This document shows, one piece after another, positions 1 to 6,556 of a stretch of DNA of 8,865 nucleotides; the stretch's first letter is position 1; every line of letters begins with the position of its first letter. The notes beneath the pieces were generated by a model. It searched no databases, was not told the DNA's origin, and saw nothing but the letters and a program-made list of their open reading frames with translations. Position numbers and translations under genes: made by a program. The stretch is from Candidatus Eiseniibacteriota bacterium (GTDB taxonomy: Bacteria; Eisenbacteria; RBG-16-71-46), in NCBI GenBank assembly GCA_005893185.1, contig VBOS01000027.1, forward strand, positions 1 to 8,865, in the 5' to 3' direction.

Positions 1-8
1 ATGCTGGA

Positions 9-38
9 ATTCTACCCGGCTTGGATGTCGCCGCTCAA
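9..38 (-). promoter_or_regulatory. Candidate sigma70-type promoter reading out of the window
   Basis: On the minus strand a -35-like TTGAGC (positions 38-33) and a -10-like TAGAAT (14-9) are separated by 18 bp. It lies just after the tRNA terminator and would start a transcript at about the window edge, so the gene it serves is outside view. Two direct repeats lie immediately upstream. The call rests on a consensus match alone. Confidence 0.35.
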
Positions 39-46
39 GGGGTCTC

Positions 47-65
47 GGCCGAATCTAGGCCGAAT
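47..65. repeat. Short direct repeat upstream of the candidate promoter
   Basis: The octamer GGCCGAAT occurs at 47-54 and again at 58-65, an 11-bp period or about one helical turn. It ends about 9 bp upstream of the candidate -35 box at 33-38 on the minus strand. That spacing suits paired protein sites on one face of the helix, but nothing identifies a regulator and chance is possible in GC-rich DNA. Confidence 0.3.
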
Positions 66-130
66 GGCGGGCGGTGCCGTCGCCCTTGCTCACAGTGCGT
101 TCGGTGCCTCCGCCGGACAGCCTGAACGAC

Positions 131-154
131 AAAGGCCACGCAATTCGCGTGGCC
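131..154 (-). terminator. Hairpin terminator after tRNA-Leu
   Basis: On the minus strand a perfect 8-bp stem, GGCCACGC and GCGTGGCC with loop GAATT (154-134), is followed by TTTGTCG. It begins 10 bp past the tRNA CCA end and fits the end of the tRNA transcript, or of the whole gap-to-tRNA transcript. The T run is only three long, so intrinsic termination may be incomplete. Confidence 0.6.
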
Positions 155-164
155 TCGTTCATTC

Positions 165-249
<85 letters not shown>

Positions 250-282
250 ACGCACCGTTCTCACGTGGCCTCGCCGGCGACG

Positions 283-807
283 CTAGGGTCCCCCACCCGG
301 AGGCTTGGCCGGCTTGCTTCCCGCGGGAGGCGGGCTTGGCTTGCCAGCCGGCGCAGCGCCGCCCGGCGCCTTCGTGGGCACCGTGCCGCCGGTCGGAGCC
401 GCGGCGGGAGCCGAGCCACTCGCGGGAGCCGGCGGGAGAATCGTTTTCGACCCGGCTGCCGCGCCTGATGTCGGCGTGCCCGCGCCCGGAGCCGGAGGCC
501 GCTGAGAAGTTGGCGCGGGCGCGACGGGCGCCACCTGGCGCGCCTGATCCTGGATCAGGCTCCGCGAGCGGCCCGCCCCCCCCGACGAGAGCAGCGCCAG
601 CACCAGCGACGTCACGAAGAATGCGCCGCCCAAGACCATCGTGGCGCGCGTGATGAAGTCCGTTGCGCCGCGGCCGCCGAATACGGTCTGGGCGGTGCCG
701 CCGAACGCGCCGCCGGCGAGGCCCCCGCCCTTTCCGGACTGGACGAGCACAACGGCAACGAGACCGAGACACACGACAAGATGAAGCGCGAGCAGCAAGC
801 CGTACAT
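283..807 (-). CDS. secG: Preprotein translocase subunit SecG with Pro/Ala/Gly-rich tail
   Basis: SecG is the small inner-membrane subunit that assists SecYE and SecA in protein export. The 174-residue product has a first membrane segment at about residues 2-22. Next come the SecG loop VQSGKGGGLAGGAFGG (22-37), the TVFGGRGATDF segment (41-51) and a second membrane segment (about 55-73). Residues 76-174 form a low-complexity Pro/Ala/Gly/Lys tail, so the protein is well above the usual 75-110 residues. I chose the ATG at 807 because it directly precedes the first membrane segment; the frame stays open upstream to 990 but that part overlaps tpiA and looks non-coding. The ribosome site is weak (GGA, about 9 nt before ATG). 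The gene lies 106 bp after tpiA. A run of eight G on the coding strand (583-576) sits just after the second membrane segment. The family call is firm; the role of the tail is unknown. Confidence 0.92.
   Translation of the reverse strand: MYGLLLALHLVVCLGLVAVVLVQSGKGGGLAGGAFGGTAQTVFGGRGATDFITRATMVLGGAFFVTSLVLALLSSGGAGRSRSLIQDQARQVAPVAPAPTSQRPPAPGAGTPTSGAAAGSKTILPPAPASGSAPAAAPTGGTVPTKAPGGAAPAGKPSPPPAGSKPAKPPGGGP
542..560. repeat. 19-bp near-perfect palindrome inside secG
   Basis: GCCTGATCC (542-550) and GGATCAGGC (552-560) are perfect 9-bp inverted repeats around a single central base. They lie in the part of secG encoding residues of about 83-89 (SLIQDQA), just after the second membrane segment. 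It could be a chance product of coding sequence or a protein-binding site; there is no independent support for function. Confidence 0.3.
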
Positions 808-866
808 GGGTCGGATTCCGGGTGGATGGACGTGCCGTGCGCCCGCGCGATTTCTGAGGTCCGCGC

Positions 867-892
867 GCCTGCCGCAGGCAGCTTTGTAAGCT
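867..892 (-). other. Two back-to-back small hairpins between tpiA and secG
   Basis: In the 106-bp tpiA-secG gap the minus strand reads AGCTT-ACA-AAGCT (892-880) and then directly GCCTG-CGG-CAGGC (879-867). Each has a 5-bp stem and a 3-base loop. No T run follows, so neither is a classical terminator. They could mark mRNA processing or partial attenuation between the glycolytic genes and secG. I see no convincing promoter in this gap. Confidence 0.3.
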
Positions 893-913
893 AAGCGAGC
901 GGCCGGGGCGGCG

Positions 914-1693
914 TCAAACGACCGCGGCTGCCGCCGCCACGATGCGGAAGAAGGACGCGGCTTCGAGCGACGCGCCTCCCACCAACGCACCGTCCAGCTC
1001 GGGCTCGGCGAAGAGCCGGGGAGCGTTCTCGGCGTTCACGCTTCCGCCGTACTGGACACACACATTGGCGCCGGCGCCCGCGCCCACCACGCGATCGAGC
1101 GTGGCGCGGATGATGCGATGGGCTTCGCACGCCTGCTCGGGGCTCGCCACGCGGCCGGTGCCAATCGCCCACACCGGCTCGTATGCGATCACGGTCTCCC
1201 GGGCCTCGGCCTCCGCCAGGCCATCGTAAGCTGAGCGGATCTGGCGAACGAGCACGTCGGCGGTGAGGCCCTGGTCGCGCTCGCTCAAGGTCTCCCCCAC
1301 ACAAACGATGGGCGTGAGGCCATCCCGTCGCGCCGCCCTCAGCTTGCGAGCCACCAGCGCGTCATCCTCGCCCATCCCGTGACGTCGCTCGGAGTGGCCG
1401 ACGATCACGTAGCGGCACCCGGCGGCGGCGAGCATCGCGCCCGAGATCTCGCCTGTGAACGCGCCGCGCGGCTCGGGATGGAGGTTCTGCGCGCCGAGCC
1501 CGATCGGCGAGCCATCGAGCGCCTGGCGCACAGCCTCGAGCGCGGTGAACGGCGGGCACAGAGCCACCGCGCAGGGCGGCCGGGCGCCGAGGTGCGCGAC
1601 GAGCTCGCGCGCGAGGGCCCCACCCTCGGCCGCGGTCTTGTGCATCTTCCAGTTGCCGGCGACGAACCGCGGACGGCGCGCGACCGGGCTCAT
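914..1693 (-). CDS. tpiA: Triosephosphate isomerase
   Basis: TpiA interconverts dihydroxyacetone phosphate and glyceraldehyde 3-phosphate in the cytoplasm. The 259-residue product has the usual bacterial length and the complete active site: GNWKMHK with Asn14 and Lys16, VIVGHSERR with catalytic His100, YEPVWAIGTG (171-180) with catalytic Glu172 and the flexible loop, QYGGSVN (214-220) and the phosphate-binding GALVGGASL near the C-terminus. The ATG start at 1693 overlaps the pgk stop by 4 bp (ATGA), which indicates translational coupling, and no strong ribosome site is needed. It is the third gene of gap-pgk-tpiA, so its product feeds the GAPDH encoded two genes upstream. Nothing is missing or unusual in the sequence. 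Confidence 0.97.
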   Translation of the reverse strand: MSPVARRPRFVAGNWKMHKTAAEGGALARELVAHLGARPPCAVALCPPFTALEAVRQALDGSPIGLGAQNLHPEPRGAFTGEISGAMLAAAGCRYVIVGHSERRHGMGEDDALVARKLRAARRDGLTPIVCVGETLSERDQGLTADVLVRQIRSAYDGLAEAEARETVIAYEPVWAIGTGRVASPEQACEAHRIIRATLDRVVGAGAGANVCVQYGGSVNAENAPRLFAEPELDGALVGGASLEAASFFRIVAAAAAVV

Positions 1694-2898
1694 GCCGCGG
1701 GAGCGTCGTCGAGGATGGCGACCCCGGGAAGCACCTTGCCTTCGAGGAACTCGAGCGCGGCCCCACCCCCGGTGGAGATGTGCGTGAAGCGGTCGGCGAG
1801 GCCGGTCTCCTGCACGGCGGCGACCGAATCGCCCCCGCCGACCACCGTCACCGCTCCGCCGCCTCCCGCATCGGCGATCGCGCGGGCGACTCCGAGAGTG
1901 CCGGCGGCGAACGCCGGGACCTCGAAGATCCCCATCGGCCCGTTCCAGAAGATGGTGCGTGCGCCGCTCAGCTTCTCGGCGAAGAGCATCACGGTGCCGG
2001 GCCCCACGTCCACGCCGATGTCGTCTTTCCCGAGCGAGTCGAGCGCCACGACGCGACCGGGGGCGGAGCCGTCGGTCGCGCCGGAGGCCACGCAGTCCAC
2101 GGGCAGCACGATCTCGGAGCTGCGCTCCGCTGCGCGCGCGAGCACGGCGCGCGCCATCTCGACGCGGTCCTCCTCGACGAGCGAGCGGCCGGTCGGTCGG
2201 CCCTGCGCGCGCCGGAAGGTGAACATCATCGCGCCGCCGATCAGCAGCCGGTCCACGCGCTCGAGCAGCGCGTTCAGCACGTCGATCTTGCCGGAGATCT
2301 TGGCGCCGCCCAGCACCGCGACGAACGGGCGCGCCGGCCGGTCGAGAGCGCGCCCGAGGTATTCCAGCTCGCGCTCCATCAGGAGCCCGGCGACGGCGGG
2401 CCTCAGAACGCGCGGCACGCCCTCGGTGGAGGCGTGGGCGCGATGGGCGGTCCCGAACGCATCGTTCACGTACAGCTCGCCGAGGGATGCGAGCTTGCGG
2501 GCGAAGGCGGGGTCGTTCGCCTCCTCCTCGGCGTGGAAGCGCAGGTTTTCGAGCAGCAGCACATCGCCTTCCCCGAGCGGGCGGGCGCGGGACTCGGCTT
2601 CCGGCCCGACGCAGTCCGGGGCGAACGCGACGGGCCGGCCGAGCAGGGACGCGAGCCGCTCCGCCACCGGACGCAGCGTGTGCTTCTTGTCGGGACCGCC
2701 CTTGGGGCGCCCGAGGTGCGACATGAGGATGACGCGGGCGCCGCGCTCGATCAGGAGCCGGATCGTCGGGAGCGTCGCGACGATGCGCGTGTCGTCGGTG
2801 ATCGCTCCATCTGCGACCGGAACGTTGAAGTCCGCGCGCACCAGCGCCCGGAGACCCCCGGGCTTCACGGCCCGCACGGTTTGCTTGCGGTACTCCAT
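1690..2898 (-). CDS. pgk: Phosphoglycerate kinase
   Basis: Pgk transfers phosphate from 1,3-bisphosphoglycerate to ADP, the first ATP-yielding step of lower glycolysis, in the cytoplasm. The 402-residue protein has normal length. N-terminal substrate-domain motifs are RADFNVP (21-27), SHLGRP (60-65), ENLRF (117-121) and NDAFGTAHRAHAS (145-157). Nucleotide-domain motifs are VLGGAKISGKI (195-205), WNGPMGIFE (318-326), GGGDSVAAV (354-362) and STGGGAALEFLEGK (375-388). I chose the ATG at 2898, which begins MEYRKQTV and leaves 2 bp after the gap stop; the frame is open for 22 more codons into gap, but that part is out-of-frame gap sequence. No strong ribosome site is visible, so translation is probably coupled to gap. 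Its stop overlaps the tpiA start by 4 bp. Confidence 0.97.
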   Translation of the reverse strand: MEYRKQTVRAVKPGGLRALVRADFNVPVADGAITDDTRIVATLPTIRLLIERGARVILMSHLGRPKGGPDKKHTLRPVAERLASLLGRPVAFAPDCVGPEAESRARPLGEGDVLLLENLRFHAEEEANDPAFARKLASLGELYVNDAFGTAHRAHASTEGVPRVLRPAVAGLLMERELEYLGRALDRPARPFVAVLGGAKISGKIDVLNALLERVDRLLIGGAMMFTFRRAQGRPTGRSLVEEDRVEMARAVLARAAERSSEIVLPVDCVASGATDGSAPGRVVALDSLGKDDIGVDVGPGTVMLFAEKLSGARTIFWNGPMGIFEVPAFAAGTLGVARAIADAGGGGAVTVVGGGDSVAAVQETGLADRFTHISTGGGAALEFLEGKVLPGVAILDDAPAA

Positions 2899-2900
2899 CG

Positions 2901-3899
2901 CTACGCCATCAGGAGCAGGCCGTCCACGACGCGGTTCGAGAAGCCCCACTCGTTGTCGTACCACGCCAGCACCTTAACGAGCGTGCCGTCCAGCACGGAG
3001 GTCGAGAGCGCGTCGAACACGCTGCTCGCGGGGTTCCCCACCACGTCGGAGGAGACGATGGGGTCCTCGCAGTACTCGAGGACGCCCTTCATGGGCCCGT
3101 CCGCCGCCGCCTTCATCGCCGCGTTCACCGCCTCCTTGGTCACGGGTCTCTTCAGGCGACAGACCAGGTCCACGAGCGAGCCGTCCATCACAGGGGCGCG
3201 CACCGCGATCCCGTCGAGCCGGCCCTTGAGCTCCGGGAGCACCTCGCCGATCGCCTTGGCCGCCCCGGTCGATGTGGGGATCAGGTTCGTCGCAGCGTTG
3301 CGTGCCCGGCGCAGGTCCTTGTGCGGCTGGTCGAGGTTCCTCTGGTCGTTGGTGTAGGCGTGGATCGTGGTCATGAAGCCGTGCTCGATCCCGAACGCGT
3401 CGTGGAGAACCTTGGCGAGCGGCGCCAGGCAGTTCGTCGTGCACGAGCCGATCGTCACAACGGTGTGCTTCGAGCGGTCGAGCCGGTCCTGGTTCACGCC
3501 GAAGACGAAGGTCAGGTCCGCGCCCTTGGCGGGCGCCGAGATCATCACGGCGCGCGCACCGGCAGCGATGTGGAGGGCTCCGCCCGCGCGGTCCGTGAAC
3601 CTCCCGGTGGCCTCGAGCACGACCTCGACGCCCAGCGACTTCCAGGGAAGCTTGGCCGGGTCCTTCTCGCTCAGCACCTGGATGCTCTTGCCGCACACCG
3701 GGAGCCGCCCGTCGACCGCCCGGCCCGCGGCGGGCCACCGACCATGCACGGAATCGTAGCGCAGCAGGTGCGCGAGCGTTCCCGCGTCTGTGATGTCGTT
3801 CACAGCGACAAATTCGATCGGAGCCTTGCGCTCCATTGCGGCCCGCACCACCAGCCGCCCGATGCGCCCGAACCCGTTGATGCCGACGCGCAGCGTCAT
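2901..3899 (-). CDS. gap: NAD-type glyceraldehyde-3-phosphate dehydrogenase
   Basis: The enzyme oxidises and phosphorylates glyceraldehyde 3-phosphate to 1,3-bisphosphoglycerate, reducing NAD+. The 332-residue product has the Rossmann motif GINGFGRIGR (6-15), and VND with Asp35 at the end of the second strand, which favours NAD. It also has the catalytic GSCTTNCLAP with Cys153, His180 in HAYTNDQ, the phosphate-binding PTSTGAAKA (208-216), and the C-terminal WYDNEWGFSNR (313-323). Two positions differ from the common SNASCTTNC active-site sequence: the residues before Ser-Cys are Thr-Ile-Gly. The ATG at 3899 has an AGGG 6 nt upstream. It is the first gene of the gap-pgk-tpiA block; a candidate promoter lies in the 135-bp gap before it. 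Function is firm; cofactor preference is inferred from one residue. Confidence 0.97.
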   Translation of the reverse strand: MTLRVGINGFGRIGRLVVRAAMERKAPIEFVAVNDITDAGTLAHLLRYDSVHGRWPAAGRAVDGRLPVCGKSIQVLSEKDPAKLPWKSLGVEVVLEATGRFTDRAGGALHIAAGARAVMISAPAKGADLTFVFGVNQDRLDRSKHTVVTIGSCTTNCLAPLAKVLHDAFGIEHGFMTTIHAYTNDQRNLDQPHKDLRRARNAATNLIPTSTGAAKAIGEVLPELKGRLDGIAVRAPVMDGSLVDLVCRLKRPVTKEAVNAAMKAAADGPMKGVLEYCEDPIVSSDVVGNPASSVFDALSTSVLDGTLVKVLAWYDNEWGFSNRVVDGLLLMA

Positions 3900-3988
3900 G
3901 GTCGTCCCTGCCTTCTCCCCGCCTTGAGCCTCTCCACCCGCCGAGCCGGAGAACCACGGCCTTGGTTTCGCACCAGGAGCCGGAAGGC

Positions 3989-4017
3989 AATATGCCGCAA
4001 GCGGGTGGACGAATCAA
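3989..4017 (-). promoter_or_regulatory. Candidate promoter for the gap-pgk-tpiA(-secG) operon
   Basis: In the 135-bp gap between the GWxTD gene and gap, the minus strand has TTGATT (4017-4012) and CATATT (3994-3989) separated by 17 bp. Each matches the sigma70 consensus at four of six bases. It is the most AT-rich patch in the gap and lies about 90 bp before the gap start, leaving room for a leader. A weak imperfect hairpin (AACCA/TGGTT around 3952-3967) lies in that leader. The call is from the sequence only. Confidence 0.4.
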
Positions 4018-4034
4018 CGCGGCGCTCGGCACGA

Positions 4035-5522
4035 TCACTCCGTCGAATAGCGGAGGCGGTAGTCGCCCACCTGGTGCTCGTCCACGAACAGGAACACGAG
4101 CTTCCGGTTCCGCATGTGCGGCTGCTTCATGGTGCTGGGATCGGCATCCACCGGAAGCGGGATGTCGCCCTCGTAGATCCAGACCTCGAATGGCCGCATG
4201 TCGGCGCCGATGACCTTGTCGCTCAGATCGCCGACCGCCCGTTGGTCGGTGGCTGCGAGCTGCTGGATCACATCCGCGAGCGTGTTGTCCTGCGTGGGGA
4301 TCACCTGCTTCAGCACTTCGCTCGGCTCCCCGTACCGGATGAACACCCGGCCCATGTCGGAGAACATGCCTTTCCCCAGCCCGTAGCGTCCGTAGGTGCG
4401 GTTCGCGAAGTCGACACGCTTCAGGAATTCCTCGCGCGCCTCGTTGACGCCGGTGTCGGGGGTGGGATCCCGCACGCGCCAGAAGTCGGTGATCACGCGC
4501 TCCTGCTCTCCCGGCTGCATGCGCGCGAACTTCTCCTCGTTTTCCTGTGAGAGCAGGAAGTGCGAATTGTCGATGATCTCCTGCGGGCTCGCGACCCAGG
4601 TCCGCGCCTCCCATGCGACGCTGAAGGACGCGTGCCGCAGGAGGGCGCCGGGATCGCCCTCCTGCCAGGCCTTGACCTCGAGGTCGTAGAGACCGGCAGG
4701 CTGGCGCGAGACGTCCGCGACCACCGCTGCTTCGAGCCAGCGGCCTGCCGGGCCCTCCCCCTCGACCGTGGACACGAGGCGCCCGGCGGAATCGAGGATA
4801 CGCGCCACCCACCGCCAGGCTCGAGTGTCGGCGGCGCGCGAGCGCGCGATGAATTCCGCGCGCAGACTGTCGGCGTACAGGCCGTAGAGGCGTTCAGGGT
4901 TGGGCACCGTCTCCCGGTGCGTGCGCGCGACGGCGGCCTGATCCGACCCGACGGGCCCCGGCCACAAAAATCCGAGATCGGAGAGAACGCCTCCGGGATC
5001 CTCACCTGGGACCGTCAGCTCACCATCCACCGACTGGACCTGCTTGCGGCCGATCGCGTTCTTGCTGAGGCCGGGACGGTACGTGCTCATCCGGAGCTGA
5101 AGGCGGTGCTTGCCGGGCATCGTTCGCAGCGGCAGGATCACGACCTTGCCGAAGCCTCCGGCGGTATCGCCGCCCGATGCGACGAAGTCCTGCTCCACGC
5201 GGTGCTCCACACGGCCGTAGGCATTCCGGAGCGTCAGCGCCAGGGAGAACGGCCCGCCCTGCGGACGCCCGCCGGTCACGGCCATGAGCGTCGCGGGCGC
5301 CAGCCGCACGTAGATCTCGAGCGTGCAACCCGAACTGTCCGGGAAGGCGGCGGCGTCCACGGTAAAGCCAACGTCGCCCCCCACGCGCCACGGCAGCGGA
5401 CCGAAGGGAAGGTCGGTGGTGGCGCCGTAGGCCGCGGGCGGCACGCCCCCGGCGAGGCCTGCGACGAGCAGCCAGGAAGCCAAACGCGCCCCCGGGCGGG
5501 GGCGCGCTGGAAGACCGGTCAT
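4035..5522 (-). CDS. Exported GWxTD-domain protein with divergent motif
   Basis: The 495-residue protein starts with a likely signal peptide: Arg-containing n-region, hydrophobic core at about 14-26 and a probable cut near AYGA (31-34). A beta-rich region follows (about 35-310). The C-terminal part matches the GWxTD domain: Glu/Lys-rich start (about 326-340), DFWRVRDPTPDTGVNEAREE (346-365), FANRTYG, then GRVFIRYGEPSEV (391-403), FEVWIYEGD (445-453) and a final strand with VGDYRLRYS. The motif that names the family, usually GWxTD before RGR, reads GMFSD-MGR here (385-392). The function of the domain is not known; it is common in FCB-group and Acidobacteria-like genomes, often near secretion or surface genes. 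The ATG at 5522 has AAGGAGG 8 nt upstream. It follows the PorV-like gene by 27 bp and is probably co-transcribed with it. Confidence 0.8.
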   Translation of the reverse strand: MTGLPARPRPGARLASWLLVAGLAGGVPPAAYGATTDLPFGPLPWRVGGDVGFTVDAAAFPDSSGCTLEIYVRLAPATLMAVTGGRPQGGPFSLALTLRNAYGRVEHRVEQDFVASGGDTAGGFGKVVILPLRTMPGKHRLQLRMSTYRPGLSKNAIGRKQVQSVDGELTVPGEDPGGVLSDLGFLWPGPVGSDQAAVARTHRETVPNPERLYGLYADSLRAEFIARSRAADTRAWRWVARILDSAGRLVSTVEGEGPAGRWLEAAVVADVSRQPAGLYDLEVKAWQEGDPGALLRHASFSVAWEARTWVASPQEIIDNSHFLLSQENEEKFARMQPGEQERVITDFWRVRDPTPDTGVNEAREEFLKRVDFANRTYGRYGLGKGMFSDMGRVFIRYGEPSEVLKQVIPTQDNTLADVIQQLAATDQRAVGDLSDKVIGADMRPFEVWIYEGDIPLPVDADPSTMKQPHMRNRKLVFLFVDEHQVGDYRLRYSTE

Positions 5523-5530
5523 CCTCGGGC

Positions 5531-5537
5531 CCTCCTT
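5531..5537 (-). promoter_or_regulatory. Strong Shine-Dalgarno of the GWxTD gene
   Basis: AAGGAGG lies 8 nt before the ATG at 5522, inside the 27-bp gap after the PorV-like gene. It fixes this ATG as the start and implies independent, efficient initiation. Confidence 0.85.
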
Positions 5538-5549
5538 GGGGGCCGGAGA

Positions 5550-6494
5550 TCAGAACTGGAAGCGGATGGAGAAACGATGCGCGCCGCCCAGATCCTTCAT
5601 ATCGGTGTAGGAATAGTCTACGTCGGCCTGGCCCGCGACCGATACCGGGATGTGGAAGCCCGCGCCCGCCGCCATTCCCTCGGCGTCGTAGTTGAGGTTG
5701 TAGCCGCCACGCAGGAAGGCGAACTTCTGGAACGAGTACTCGGCTCCCACGTTCATGCGCTCCGCGTTGTCCGGCGGATGCGAGAATTCGAACGACCCGA
5801 TCAGCTTCTGGTCCCCGCGCTGCAGAAGGTTCAGCGAGGTCCCCACCCGGAACATCGGGGGAATCCGCCCCGCACGGTCGATGAACGTGATCTGGGAGCC
5901 GATGTTCGAGATCGCCATCCCGATCCGCATCCCCAGCGCCCCTACGTCGTAGAGAGAGCCGACGTCCACCGCATAGGTCTGTTGAGAAAACTCGGCCAGC
6001 CCCTCGTGGATGAAGTGGATCGTCCCGCCGGCGCTGAACTTGTCCGTGAACGAACGCGCATAGGTGAGGCCCGCCGTCATGTAGCCAGCGTCGAAGGTAT
6101 TGCCCGTGCCGTTCGGCTGGAAGGCCGTGGTCTCGATCATGGGGTCCATGTAGAGAGCCCGCACCGAGAACCCGAACGCCCCCGGAAAACGCTTGAGGTG
6201 GAACACGTAGCCCGCCTGGGTGAACTGCAGATCCCCGGGCCACACCGCCTGGTTGAAGCTGAACTCCGACTTGTCCGGATCGATCCGCGCGATTCCGGCG
6301 GCATTCCAGTACAGCGCGGTCGCGTCGTCCGCGACGCCCACGAACGCCCCCCCCATCCCCTCCGCCCGCGCCCCGACGTTGATCTTCAGGAACTGCCCGT
6401 CGAACGTCCCGACCTTCTCGAAGATGTCGGCGGCGCCCGCCGGCCCCGCCAGCAGCAGGGCCGCCACTCCGATCGTCGCCACCGCGCTTCGCAC
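5550..6494 (-). CDS. PorV/PorQ-family outer-membrane beta-barrel protein
   Basis: The 314-residue product has a signal peptide from the GTG start (MRSAVATIGVAALLLAGPAG, cut near residue 22). The family signature follows: FLKINVGARAEGMGGAFVGV and then DDATALYWNAAGI. Alternating aromatic/hydrophobic strands run to a C-terminal Phe (HRFSIRFQF), as in outer-membrane barrels. In Bacteroidetes, PorV shuttles and anchors type IX secretion cargo at the cell surface; family members here are only related, so I infer a role in surface export or attachment. I chose GTG at 6494 because AAAGGAGG lies 6 nt upstream and it gives a clean signal peptide. An ATG at 6560 would overlap the previous stop as ATGA but has no ribosome site and adds an Arg-rich 22 residues. 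It follows a gene with a sorting-type C-terminal domain. Confidence 0.85.
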   Translation of the reverse strand: MRSAVATIGVAALLLAGPAGAADIFEKVGTFDGQFLKINVGARAEGMGGAFVGVADDATALYWNAAGIARIDPDKSEFSFNQAVWPGDLQFTQAGYVFHLKRFPGAFGFSVRALYMDPMIETTAFQPNGTGNTFDAGYMTAGLTYARSFTDKFSAGGTIHFIHEGLAEFSQQTYAVDVGSLYDVGALGMRIGMAISNIGSQITFIDRAGRIPPMFRVGTSLNLLQRGDQKLIGSFEFSHPPDNAERMNVGAEYSFQKFAFLRGGYNLNYDAEGMAAGAGFHIPVSVAGQADVDYSYTDMKDLGGAHRFSIRFQF

Positions 6495-6500
6495 CCCCAA

Positions 6501-6508
6501 CCTCCTTT
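6501..6508 (-). promoter_or_regulatory. Strong Shine-Dalgarno deciding the PorV-like start
   Basis: AAAGGAGG ends 6 nt before the GTG at 6494. No comparable site precedes the upstream in-frame ATG at 6560. A small GC hairpin (CGCGC at 6515-6519 with GCGCG at 6527-6531) lies just 5' of it on the transcript. Confidence 0.8.
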
Positions 6509-6556
6509 GCGCGACGCGCTCCGTCCGCGCGCTGAGGGAACCTCGCCGTCGCGTCC

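Noticed and set aside
1379..3357. Long plus-strand open frames (532 and 525 codons) opposite tpiA, pgk and gap
   Set aside because: They lie fully antisense to genes with complete catalytic motifs. Their translations are rich in Arg, Ala, Ser and Pro and show no domain.
2974..4812. 612-codon minus-strand frame spanning gap and the GWxTD gene
   Set aside because: It reads through gap and the intergenic region out of frame. The residues are Arg/Gly/His-rich, with no motif.
5020..6243. 407-codon minus-strand frame overlapping the PorV-like and GWxTD genes
   Set aside because: Same strand but a shifted frame over both real genes; no domain or ribosome site seen.
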